A stretch of DNA of 64,000 bases, taken from QPIN01 sp965224575. Its GTDB lineage: Bacteria; Pseudomonadota; Gammaproteobacteria; Methylococcales; Methylomonadaceae. The first letter of the stretch is position 1. The number at the start of each line of letters is the position of its first letter. Where the stretch lies: assembly GCA_965224575.1 (NCBI GenBank), contig CBDCZQ010000006.1, positions 2,232,001 to 2,296,000 of the forward strand, given 5' to 3'. This document shows, piece by piece, positions 16,190 through 24,428 of the stretch. The notes under the pieces were generated by a model. That model made no database searches. It was given only the letters and a program-made list of their open reading frames with translations, and had not been told where the DNA came from. A program made the translations under genes and the position numbers.

Positions 16190-18400
16190 TTATATCTTTG
16201 GGTCAGAAGGTGATTCAGCTTTTTGCTCTTTTTTGGGAGCAGAAGCTATTGTTTTTTCAGAACTTGTGCTCTTTTGTTGTGTTTGCTCTGCAAATTTATT
16301 GTCATAAGAACGTGGTCTTTCTGGTGTTTTTTTGGTTTCCTGGGTTCTAGGATTTCTCTTTGTTGACTCATTGTTGGTTTCAGAAAAACCACTTTGGTCT
16401 GCTTCATTTTTTTGTGGCGTTTTTTTGTAATTTGGATTTCTTGTGCGCCTGCGATTTGTATTGTTTCTCGTATTTTTTGTTTGTGTTCCAGAAGAAACCT
16501 TTTGATTAGGTTGTGTATTGTTAGAAGTTGAATTTTCAGAATTATTATTTTCAGTCTCAGTCAGTGGTTTTTTTTGTGGTTGGCGATTAGGCGCGTTTTT
16601 TCGAGGCCTGCGGACTGGCCTGGTACGTCCTACACTTTCGTTATCTTTACTATTTTTGTTCTTATTCTTAGGATTACGATTATTTTTTGGTTTTTCTTTT
16701 TTATTGTTAGGTTTATCTTGTTTTCCAACTAGTTTTTGCCAAAATCTTTGAATCAAATTGCTTGATGTTTTTTTATTCTGAATAATAGGAGCAGGTGCAT
16801 CATGAAGAAATTCTTTAATAGCTGGTTTTTCTGCGACATGAGTTGATTTTTGTGCAAATTCTGGGACGCTAATGTTCTCCGCTTTAATTTGTAAATGACT
16901 GGGTTTTTCTTCTTCTCCTTCAATAGATTTAACGCGTTCAATATCATAAGCGGGTGTCTCAAGATGTTTGCTAGGTAAAACAATAACATCAACTTTATGG
17001 CGAGCCTCCAAAGCTTGTAAATCAGATCTTTTTTCGTTTAACAGAAAAGTTGCACATTCAATAGGTAAATGAGCCACAACTTTCTCTGTCCCCTTTTTCA
17101 TTGTTTCTTCTTCCAATATGCGAAGAACGGATAGAGCGATAGATTCAATGTTACGAATAGAGCCTTGGCCTTTACAGCGAGGGCAAGTGAGTTGAGTTGC
17201 ATCACCTAAAGAAGGGCGTAATCGTTGTCTGGACATCTCAAGCAATCCAAAACGAGAAATACGGCTGGTCTGAATTCGTGCGCGGTCAATTTTAAGTGCA
17301 TCACGGAGCTGGTTTTCAACCGACTTTTGGTTTCTTGAGGCGAGCATATCAATAAAATCAATGACAAATAATCCACCTAAGTCACGTAAACGCAATTGAC
17401 GAGCAATTTCATCAGCGGCTTCAAGATTAGTATTTAAAGCAGTTTCCTCAATGTCGCTTCCTTTTGTGGCACGTGCAGAGTTTATGTCTATCGAGGTTAA
17501 TGCTTCAGTGTAATCAATTACAACAGAACCTCCAGAAGGTAAGGAAACTTCTCGTTGGTACGCTGATTCTATTTGAGATTCAATTTGATAACGGTTAAAT
17601 AATGGTACGCTATCTTGATATAGTTTTGCCTTTTTTAAGAAGTGAGGCATGACCAGTTTTAGAAACTCTTGTACTAATTTGAATGAGGCTTCGTTGTCGA
17701 TCAGAATTTCATCAATATCATTTCTTAAATGGTCGCGTAAAGCTCTGATGATAACGTTACTTTCTTGAAAAATCAGGAAAGGTGCTTGTTGCTCTGTACT
17801 AGAGCGGTCAACTGCCTCCCATAATTGGATAAGATAGTTTAAATCCCATTGGAGCTCTTCTGTACTCTTTCCACAGCCCGCTGTACGGATAATAAGACCC
17901 ATTTCCTCTGGTATTTCCAATCCTGCCATGGCTTCGCGTAGCTCATTTCTAGTCTCTCCTTCAATACGTCTAGAAATACCGCCTGCTTTTGGGTTGTTTG
18001 GCATTAGTACCAGATAAGTCCCTGCAAGGCTAATGTATGTAGTTAATGCGGCCCCTTTATTTCCACGTTCTTCTTTTTCAATTTGAACGATAACTTCCTG
18101 GCCTTCTTTAACCAGGTCTTTGATACCTGGCCGACCTTCTGATTTTTGACCTGAAGGTCTTTTGTTCCGGTATTCAGAAGAAATTTCTTTAAAAGGCAGG
18201 AATCCATGTTTTTCTGCGCCGTAATTTATAAATGCAGCTTCCAGGCTTGGTTCGACACGAGTAATAATACCTTTATAAATATTTGATTTTTTTTGTTCGT
18301 TTGAAGGGAGTTCTATGTCAAAATCGTAAAGTTTTTGACCATCTACCAAAGCAACTCGCAGCTCTTCAGCTTGCAAGGCATTGATAAGCATTCTTTTCAT
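16190..18400 (-). CDS. rne: Ribonuclease E
   Basis: 736 residues. The N-terminal catalytic half is complete: MKRMLINALQAEELRVAL start, S1 domain (about 35-125; GIITRVEPSLEAAFINYG), 5'-sensor/RNase H region, the DNase I-like domain with FVIDFIDMLASRNQ containing a catalytic Asp, and the zinc link CPRCKGQG. After about residue 520 the protein becomes low-complexity and rich in Lys, Asn, Arg and Gln, as expected for the disordered degradosome scaffold and RNA-binding arm, though shorter than in E. coli. It starts mRNA decay and matures rRNA and tRNA at the inner membrane. Divergent from rluC, a classical gammaproteobacterial arrangement. Confidence 0.95.
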   Translation of the reverse strand: MKRMLINALQAEELRVALVDGQKLYDFDIELPSNEQKKSNIYKGIITRVEPSLEAAFINYGAEKHGFLPFKEISSEYRNKRPSGQKSEGRPGIKDLVKEGQEVIVQIEKEERGNKGAALTTYISLAGTYLVLMPNNPKAGGISRRIEGETRNELREAMAGLEIPEEMGLIIRTAGCGKSTEELQWDLNYLIQLWEAVDRSSTEQQAPFLIFQESNVIIRALRDHLRNDIDEILIDNEASFKLVQEFLKLVMPHFLKKAKLYQDSVPLFNRYQIESQIESAYQREVSLPSGGSVVIDYTEALTSIDINSARATKGSDIEETALNTNLEAADEIARQLRLRDLGGLFVIDFIDMLASRNQKSVENQLRDALKIDRARIQTSRISRFGLLEMSRQRLRPSLGDATQLTCPRCKGQGSIRNIESIALSVLRILEEETMKKGTEKVVAHLPIECATFLLNEKRSDLQALEARHKVDVIVLPSKHLETPAYDIERVKSIEGEEEKPSHLQIKAENISVPEFAQKSTHVAEKPAIKEFLHDAPAPIIQNKKTSSNLIQRFWQKLVGKQDKPNNKKEKPKNNRNPKNKNKNSKDNESVGRTRPVRRPRKNAPNRQPQKKPLTETENNNSENSTSNNTQPNQKVSSGTQTKNTRNNTNRRRTRNPNYKKTPQKNEADQSGFSETNNESTKRNPRTQETKKTPERPRSYDNKFAEQTQQKSTSSEKTIASAPKKEQKAESPSDPKI

Positions 18401-18973
18401 TATATTATCCTTGTTGTTTCTTGCTCCATTTCAGAATAGCTAAGGAATGTTTTATTCCTGAACAGACTTATGATTTAGAATCCGTTTATTAAACTCTGAA
18501 TAACGAACGATTATTGCGCTTTATAATTAGCGACTCGTGTCAGTTATGAGCTGATTCCAAATTGATGAGTATAGTTTAATACTCACAGGGAAATAAGTTT
18601 CAATTTCTTGTCGGCTTACTAGTCTTTCCTCGTTACAAAAAAAGTTACAAAATAAAAAATTTTGTAACTTTTGAATAATCAAATCTTGGAAATAACTGGC
18701 GAATAAGTTCTGTTGCTATAGCAAAAAGGTTTTAGCTACTCATTATGGAGTATACCTGCGCTATAAGTATTTTTGTTCTGTAGGAACAACATCGTTCATC
18801 ACGGGTTGAACGATAAAACCCAAAATTCTGTGTGGTTTATTGTAAAAACAAATCTATTGTTTTACTGTCGTCTTTAACAGTTTCAATAGATAAACTTTGT
18901 CAATATAACAATAATTATAGAAATTATCAATTTAATCCGCTAATAAATTGAATTTACTGTTATTATTATCTTT
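18401..18973. promoter_or_regulatory. rne-rluC divergent intergenic region and probable long rne leader
   Basis: 573 non-coding bases separate the divergent rne and rluC genes. In E. coli the rne mRNA has a long 5' leader with hairpins through which RNase E represses its own expression; the size of this gap permits the same (inference). Besides the hairpin at 18641-18671 I see AT-rich DNA near 18900-18960 that could hold the rluC promoter, but no boxes I would defend. Confidence 0.5.
18641..18671. terminator. Perfect 13-bp hairpin in the rne-rluC gap
   Basis: AAAGTTACAAAAT (18641-18653) pairs perfectly with ATTTTGTAACTTT (18659-18671) around a 5-base A loop. Both strands end in T-rich stretches, so it could terminate or attenuate transcription in either direction, including within an rne leader about 230-260 bases upstream of the rne start. 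Confidence 0.5.
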
Positions 18974-19936
18974 ATGGATAAAGTTGAGGATAGCAATAAA
19001 CCCAAGGTTCAGTGGGTTGATATTACAGAAGAAAATAGTGAGCAACGGATAGATAATTTTTTAATTACTCGATTGAAAGGTGTTCCGAAGAGTAAAATTT
19101 ATAGGATTATTCGTAAAGGAGAAGTAAGGGTAAATAAAGGAAGAATAAGCAATAGGTATAAACTAGAGATAGGCGATGTTGTCCGTATTCCACCTGTCCG
19201 AGTTGCTGTTCGTAAAAATGAAGTGGATCTTCAGCCAACCTTAAAATATAGCTTAGAGCATGAAATTATTTTTGAAGATGAAGTCCTGGTTGTTTTAAAT
19301 AAACCTTCCGGGTTTGCTGTGCATGGTGGAAGTGGAATTAGTTCGGGAGTTATTGAGGCTTTTAGGGCTCTGAGACCAGACGCTAGGTTTCTTGAATTGG
19401 CACATCGACTTGATAAAGATACATCTGGATGTTTATTGGTTGCAAAAAAGAGATCCGCTTTAAAAAAATTACATGATCTTTTTCGTGGAGATGGGGTGAA
19501 AAAAACTTATCTGGCCTTATTAGTAGGTGAGTGGGATAGAAAAAAACAACTAGTGGTTGCCCCATTGCTGAAGAGTACAGGGAAAGGTGGAGAAAGGATG
19601 GTTAAGGTTAATCAGGCAGGGAAATATGCAAAGACTAGTTTTAAACGATTAAAAAAATATAACGGTTTTACTTTGGTTGAAGCCTCTCCAAAAACGGGGA
19701 GAACCCATCAAATAAGGGTTCATTCGGCTTGGTTAGGACACCCCGTCGTGGCAGATACTCGCTATGGTGATGCTAAAATTAATAGCTTTTTAGTAAAAAA
19801 AGGATTCAGGCGCTTGTTTCTTCACGCAGAGCAACTACAATTTAATCATCCGGTTTCTGGTGAAATAATGAATTTTAACGCGCCTTTGGCACCAGAATTA
19901 GAAAAGTTATTGAAAAATGAAACATTAATTAAATGA
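18974..19936 (+). CDS. rluC: 23S rRNA pseudouridine synthase RluC
   Basis: 320 residues: an N-terminal S4 RNA-binding domain (about 22-75; RIDNFLITRLKGVPKSKIYRII) and the RluA-type catalytic domain with HRLDKDTSG, where D147 is the catalytic Asp. RluC makes pseudouridine at 23S positions 955, 2504 and 2580 in E. coli. The position next to divergent rne and upstream of a HAD phosphatase and sppA is typical of gammaproteobacterial rluC and favours it over RluA or RluD. The ATG at 18974 fits the family start (MDKVEDSNKP). Its end overlaps the next gene by 4 bases (ATGA). Confidence 0.93.
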   Translation: MDKVEDSNKPKVQWVDITEENSEQRIDNFLITRLKGVPKSKIYRIIRKGEVRVNKGRISNRYKLEIGDVVRIPPVRVAVRKNEVDLQPTLKYSLEHEIIFEDEVLVVLNKPSGFAVHGGSGISSGVIEAFRALRPDARFLELAHRLDKDTSGCLLVAKKRSALKKLHDLFRGDGVKKTYLALLVGEWDRKKQLVVAPLLKSTGKGGERMVKVNQAGKYAKTSFKRLKKYNGFTLVEASPKTGRTHQIRVHSAWLGHPVVADTRYGDAKINSFLVKKGFRRLFLHAEQLQFNHPVSGEIMNFNAPLAPELEKLLKNETLIK

Positions 19937-20580
19937 GAGAAGAGTTTGATTTAATTATTTTTGATTGGGATGGAACACTAGTAGATTCAATTGATTGGAT
20001 TGTAAAGTGTCTATCAAAAGCAGCAGAAATATGTGGGTGTGAAGTCCCTGATAATCAAATATTAAAAGACACTATTGGCTTAAGCATAGAAATGACAATG
20101 GGTAGGCTATTTCCGAAAATAACCCCTGAAATTAAAGCGCAGTTAATATTTTATTATCGCCAAGAGTATCTGTCTAAACAGATAACAAAAGATGATTTAT
20201 TTGTAGGGATTAATGAGATGTTGATAGCGCTTAAACAAAAAGGATATCAACTGGCAGTAGCGACAGGAAAAAGTCGGCTAGAATTGGATAAGGCGATGCA
20301 AGGAACTGGGTTGTATAATTTTTTTGACTTTACACGAACCGCAGACCAAACGGCATCAAAACCACAGCCAGATATGCTGGATGAAATTATTGAAGAAACA
20401 GGTGTCAGTAGGAAAAGAGCCGTGATGGTTGGTGATTCTATCCATGATATGGAAATGGCAATTAACGCAGATATAGCGATGATTGCAGTTTCATGTGGCG
20501 CGAATACTTATGATCAGCTAGAGCAATTTAATCCACTGATGAATTTAACAAAAACGACTCAAATACTAGATATTTTATAA
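19933..20580 (+). CDS. HAD-superfamily hydrolase (phosphoglycolate phosphatase-like)
   Basis: 215 residues with the HAD motifs in order: FDWDGTLVDS (nucleophile D11 and acid D13), motif II Thr in AVATGKSR, a Lys in ASKPQPDM and the acidic motif MVGDSIHDMEMA. The cap between about 16 and 85 is the alpha-helical C1 type found in Gph and beta-phosphoglucomutase-like enzymes. It is a phosphatase for a small metabolite; the substrate cannot be told. It is translationally coupled to rluC (ATGA overlap) and 12 bases upstream of sppA. This trio is conserved, but the phosphatase has no settled role in it. Confidence 0.9.
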   Translation: MREEFDLIIFDWDGTLVDSIDWIVKCLSKAAEICGCEVPDNQILKDTIGLSIEMTMGRLFPKITPEIKAQLIFYYRQEYLSKQITKDDLFVGINEMLIALKQKGYQLAVATGKSRLELDKAMQGTGLYNFFDFTRTADQTASKPQPDMLDEIIEETGVSRKRAVMVGDSIHDMEMAINADIAMIAVSCGANTYDQLEQFNPLMNLTKTTQILDIL

Positions 20581-20592
20581 AGGTTAATAGTA

Positions 20593-21573
20593 ATGGAAAA
20601 TCAACAAGACAATAATACGGAAATGGATGATTCAAACCATAACCCCGGATGGGAACGGGACATTCTTGAAAAAGTAGCTCTGGCCGCTGTAACTGAGCAG
20701 CGGACTGCCAGGCGGTGGAGTAATTTTTTTAAAATGTTAATGTTTGCTTATTTGATTACAGTAGGAGCAATGGCTTTTTATCCTACATTCAGTAAAGGAA
20801 TAAGTAGCAGTGATGAAGAACATACTGCAATAATTGATATATTAGGTGTTATTGCTGAAAGTGAAGCTGCTAATGCCGAAAGTATTATTGATGGTTTAAG
20901 AGATGCGCTGAAAGATGAAAAAACTAAGGGTGTTATTCTAAATATTAATTCACCAGGGGGCAGTCCTGTGCAATCGGCTTATGTTTATGCAGAAATAAGG
21001 CGACTTAAAGAAAAACATCCTGATACACCCATATATGCTGTAGTAAGTGATATTTGTGCTTCTGGTGGATACTATATTGCAGCCGCAGCAGATAAAATCT
21101 ATGTCAACCAGTCAAGCATGATTGGTTCGATAGGTGTGATCATGAATGGTTTTGGGTTTGTGAACGTAATGGAGAAGCTAGGCGTTGATCGCAGATTATT
21201 AATAGCGGGTGAGCATAAAGCATTAATGGATCCATTTTCACCTGTGAAACAAGAAGAAACTGTCCATATGCAGGCTCTATTAAATGAAGTCCATCAACAG
21301 TTTATTGATGCTGTTAAAACGGGGCGAGGTGATCGATTAGTTGAAACGAAAGATATGTTTTCAGGTTTGGTCTGGACTGGATCTCAAGGCATTAAGCTTG
21401 GTTTGGCCGATGACTTTGGGAGTGTTGACTCTGTTGCAAGAGAAATTGTAGGAACCAAAAAGAAACTGAATTTTACACCGCAAGAAAGATTAATTGATAA
21501 AATTGCAGGTAAATTAGGAGCTTCATTTGGTCATGCATTAGGAAGTACAATGAATGGTTTTGCAATGCGATAA
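20593..21573 (+). CDS. sppA: S49-family signal peptide peptidase SppA (short form)
   Basis: 326 residues, the half-length SppA form rather than the 600-residue E. coli type. One membrane anchor (about 48-64) follows a cytoplasmic N-terminus. The peptidase domain has NSPGGSPVQSAYVYAEI, then ICASGGYYIAAAADKIY with the nucleophilic Ser (S157), and SSMIGSIGVIM. It degrades signal peptides left in the inner membrane, with its active site on the periplasmic side. Last gene of the rluC-HAD-sppA unit. Confidence 0.93.
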   Translation: MENQQDNNTEMDDSNHNPGWERDILEKVALAAVTEQRTARRWSNFFKMLMFAYLITVGAMAFYPTFSKGISSSDEEHTAIIDILGVIAESEAANAESIIDGLRDALKDEKTKGVILNINSPGGSPVQSAYVYAEIRRLKEKHPDTPIYAVVSDICASGGYYIAAAADKIYVNQSSMIGSIGVIMNGFGFVNVMEKLGVDRRLLIAGEHKALMDPFSPVKQEETVHMQALLNEVHQQFIDAVKTGRGDRLVETKDMFSGLVWTGSQGIKLGLADDFGSVDSVAREIVGTKKKLNFTPQERLIDKIAGKLGASFGHALGSTMNGFAMR

Positions 21574-21700
21574 AATAAGAAAGAGCTTGTATGTCTGATT
21601 CAGTCTGGATTCAGGCTAAATTGGTTACTATCTAGAGAAAAATTGGTAATAGTCCATTTCATTTATAGATGGCGATAACAATAATTCTTCACAGGTAGCA

Positions 21701-21958
21701 ATGCAAACTTATATTAAAACTTTTTTATTGACTTTCTTTCTGTCTACTTCTGTTTTTGCAGGGTCAGACGTTGCATTTTCTATTTTGAGCATAGATCAGG
21801 CGACGCAAAAAATAATTGAAGAGCTAAAAACTAAAGTTCTTGGTGCAAAAACAGAATCAATAGATGGGAAAATTGTACATGTTATTAAAGTACTTACAGA
21901 AGATGGGCGAGTTCAACATCTTAAAGTAGATGCTGAGAGTGGTAATATAAGCAAGTGA
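21701..21958 (+). CDS. Small exported PepSY-domain protein
   Basis: 85 residues: a signal peptide (cleavage near SVFAGSD) and one PepSY repeat (about 28-85; SIDQATQKIIEELKTKVLGA, then GKIVHVIKVLTEDGRVQHL, ending DAESGNISK). It is periplasmic by prediction. Genes for short PepSY proteins commonly precede two-component systems, and this one ends 8 bases before a response regulator gene, so it may modulate the sensor kinase encoded downstream (inference). Confidence 0.85.
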   Translation: MQTYIKTFLLTFFLSTSVFAGSDVAFSILSIDQATQKIIEELKTKVLGAKTESIDGKIVHVIKVLTEDGRVQHLKVDAESGNISK

Positions 21959-21966
21959 GGTAGTTT

Positions 21967-22644
21967 GTGCGTATTTTAGTTGTCGAAGATGAGAAGGTTC
22001 TGAGTCAACAAATTCAAGATTTTTTTAGTAAAAAAGGATTTGTTGTAGATGTTGCTCTGACAGGAGAAGATGGATATTATTTGGCAACCGAATATCCAAT
22101 AGATATTGCGATTGTTGATATTGGTTTACCTGATTTTTCTGGTATAGATTTAATTACACGATTACGAAATAATGAAGTTGCTACTCCTATTTTATTGTTA
22201 ACAGCAAGAAACCGATGGCAAGATAAAGTCGAAGGATTGGAAGCAGGAGCAGATGATTTTTTACCTAAACCTTTTCATTATGAAGAGCTTTTAGCTAGAG
22301 TAAATGCTTTGCTTAGAAGATCTAGAGGTAAAGCGCATCCCGTTTTAACATTTGCAAATATACAACTCAACACGATGACGCAAGAAGTGTCAGTTGATGG
22401 AAAAAAAGTTGAGTTAACTGCTTATGAATATAAAGTATTAGAATACTTGATGTTCCGTAAAGGCGAAGTGGTTTCCAAGTCAGTATTGACAGAACATATT
22501 TACGATGAAGATTTTGATCGTGACAGCAATGTACTCGAGGTTTTTGTCGGTCGCTTACGTAAGAAACTTGACCCACAAGGGTTAACAAAACCAATCGAAA
22601 CATTAAGAGGAAGGGGTTATAGAATTCCTTTAGAAACTGAGTAA
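21967..22644 (+). CDS. OmpR/PhoP-family response regulator
   Basis: 225 residues starting with GTG. The receiver domain has the acidic pair (VVEDEK), the phosphorylation site D51 in IVDIGLPD, the Thr in LLLTAR and K101 in LPKPF. The C-terminal winged-helix DNA-binding domain has ELTAYEYKVLEYLMFRKGEVVS, NVLEVFVGRLRKKLD and the final RGRGYRIP. It is closest in look to the PhoP subgroup. The cognate kinase gene lies downstream, separated by a 156-base MITE-like insertion. Confidence 0.92.
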   Translation: MRILVVEDEKVLSQQIQDFFSKKGFVVDVALTGEDGYYLATEYPIDIAIVDIGLPDFSGIDLITRLRNNEVATPILLLTARNRWQDKVEGLEAGADDFLPKPFHYEELLARVNALLRRSRGKAHPVLTFANIQLNTMTQEVSVDGKKVELTAYEYKVLEYLMFRKGEVVSKSVLTEHIYDEDFDRDSNVLEVFVGRLRKKLDPQGLTKPIETLRGRGYRIPLETE

Positions 22645-22653
22645 TACGCCCAA

Positions 22654-22809
22654 GGGCGTCTCTATTAATTGATGAATGGAAAATTGAGTCCAAAAAATCC
22701 AATCTCTGCGTTGAAATTCCTCGCAATAGCTTACTATTACACGCGGATTTTGCCTTAATTTTGAATGTCTTGATTCTCAGTTTCTCATCCGTAATTAATA
22801 GAGATACCC
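22654..22809. repeat. MITE-like element, copy 1, inside the two-component operon
   Basis: A 156-base element with near-perfect terminal inverted repeats: it begins GGGCGTCTCTATTAATT and ends AATTAATAGAGATACCC. Its whole length matches, in inverted orientation, the element at 56838-56995. Flanking bases are CCAA on the left and TCAA on the right, a nearly intact 4-bp target duplication. It sits between the regulator stop and the kinase GTG, ending 4 bases before that GTG, so the kinase ribosome site would have to come from the element's end (AGAG). No coding capacity. Confidence 0.85.
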
Positions 22810-22813
22810 TCAA

Positions 22814-24157
22814 GTGAAAACAAATTCTTTAAGCTTTCGCTTATCAATCTCTTCTGCCTTTGTGTTGACTGCTTTTTTCTATTTGGTTACCTTCGTTTTG
22901 GAACAAAGCTATAGAGAAAGTACAGAGAAAGCCTTAAAAGAAAAACTTCAAATCCATATTTATTCACTTTTATCCGTTGCAGAATTAGTCGATAACGGTG
23001 AATTAAAAATGCCAACTATTCTTCGGGAGCCTAGATTTTCTAATCCTGGCTCTGGATTATATGCAACCATTAAGCAAGCAGATAACGTTTTAAAATGGCG
23101 ATCACTATCAACTGTTGGTATAGAGCTACCCTCTTCTGATCGGCTAAAGCCCGGTGAAGCAATATTTGAAAAAGGAAAGGATGGTCGTTTTTTCCTTAGC
23201 TATGCTGTTATTTGGGAAAATGAAGCGGGGTTAGAGCAGTATTATATTTTTACAGTTGCTGAAGATGATTTATTTGTGAGTAGCCAAGTAGAACATTTTA
23301 GAGATACGTTAAGGGCTTGGCTGTTATTTATAGGGCTCTTTTTAGTATTGATTCAGTTTTTGGTATTACGATGGAGTTTAAAACCGTTAAGATCGATAGT
23401 CGAAGATTTAGAAGAAATTGAAGCTGGAAATAAAAGTCGATTAGATGGTGAATATCCATCCGAGTTAAGAGGGCTTGCTGGTAATCTTAATGTGCTAATT
23501 GCTAGTGAGCGCGCGCACTTAGAACGTTATCGTAATACGTTAGCTGATTTGGCTCATAGTTTAAAAACACCCTTGGCCATTATAACGGGATGTATTGAGC
23601 CGGATGTCGTTAATAGAAAAACAGCGACAGAGCAAATTTCAAGAATGAATACAATTGTTGAATATCAGTTACAGAAAGCTGCTGCAAAAGGACAAAAACA
23701 ATTAACAGGAGAGATTGACCTGTCTATTATTTTAGAAAAAATCATTTTGTCATTGAAAAAAGTATATTGTGATAAGAAAATTATTTTTTCTTATAATCAG
23801 AATGATAACTGCATGATGTATTGCGAAGAAGGTGATATTTATGAAATTGCTGGAAATTTGTTGGATAACGCTGCTAAATGGTGTAAAAATAATGTAAAAG
23901 TTAGTTTAAATAACTTAGATAATGATGAAAATTCGCAGTTTTCTGTGGTTATACAGATTGAAGATGATGGGCCAGGAATTCCTAAAGATAAACTAGATAT
24001 TATTTTACAACGAGGCGTTAGGGCAGATGAACATATTCAGGGGCATGGTATAGGAATGGCTGTCGTTAATGAGTTAACAGAATTGTTAGATGGCAAACTA
24101 GTTGCAGGAAAAAGTGAAACATTAGGAGGAATGAAATGGCAGGTTTATTTACCATAA
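22814..24157 (+). CDS. PhoQ-like sensor histidine kinase
   Basis: 447 residues starting with GTG. Two membrane helices (about 10-30 and 167-186) bracket a periplasmic sensor of about 135 residues; a HAMP-like segment (SLKPLRSIVEDLEEIEAG) follows. The H box is LADLAHSLKTPLAIITG with the phospho-accepting His at 248, and the ATPase has the N box (EIAGNLLDNAAKW), DDGPGIP and GHGIGMAVV. Domain order and the short H box with SLKTPLA are as in PhoQ. Partner of the regulator at 21967. The MITE upstream may weaken or alter its translation (inference). Confidence 0.92.
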   Translation: MKTNSLSFRLSISSAFVLTAFFYLVTFVLEQSYRESTEKALKEKLQIHIYSLLSVAELVDNGELKMPTILREPRFSNPGSGLYATIKQADNVLKWRSLSTVGIELPSSDRLKPGEAIFEKGKDGRFFLSYAVIWENEAGLEQYYIFTVAEDDLFVSSQVEHFRDTLRAWLLFIGLFLVLIQFLVLRWSLKPLRSIVEDLEEIEAGNKSRLDGEYPSELRGLAGNLNVLIASERAHLERYRNTLADLAHSLKTPLAIITGCIEPDVVNRKTATEQISRMNTIVEYQLQKAAAKGQKQLTGEIDLSIILEKIILSLKKVYCDKKIIFSYNQNDNCMMYCEEGDIYEIAGNLLDNAAKWCKNNVKVSLNNLDNDENSQFSVVIQIEDDGPGIPKDKLDIILQRGVRADEHIQGHGIGMAVVNELTELLDGKLVAGKSETLGGMKWQVYLP

Positions 24158-24291
24158 TTTTTCTGAATATTTTTTATCAGTTGCAATTTCCAAAATGAAC
24201 GTTTGTTTTTTTAAAAACAATAGTTGCCTAAATTATTTAAATAAAGCATAATAATCCATTCTTTCAGCCTCTAGCTGAAAACATTATGGTT

Positions 24292-24393
24292 ACTGTGTTG
24301 GTCCTCTCGCAACGATACGCTGCAAACCCCGCCAGGCCCGGAAGGGAGCAACGGTAGTGGCGGATTCGTGTGCCGAGGTGTGGCTGGCACAGT
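24292..24393 (+). ncRNA. ffs: 4.5S RNA (bacterial signal recognition particle RNA)
   Basis: The hallmark apical region is present: CAGGCCCGGAAGGGAGCA contains the GGAA tetraloop and the conserved internal loop that binds Ffh, and CGTGTGCCGAGGTGTGGCTGG matches the E. coli 3' arm (CGTGTGCCGGGATGTAGCTGG). ACTGTG at 24292 pairs with CACAGT ending at 24393, closing a single long hairpin of about 102 bases. The position just upstream of dnaX is usual in gammaproteobacteria. Exact ends are estimated. Confidence 0.93.
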
Positions 24394-24428
24394 TTCCGCC
24401 CAATCTATTTCCACCCTAGAGTCACCAA

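Noticed and set aside
22367..22813. 148-codon minus-strand frame over the response regulator end and the MITE
   Set aside because: It spans a known gene in antisense and a non-coding repeat; it reflects the open repeat, not a gene.
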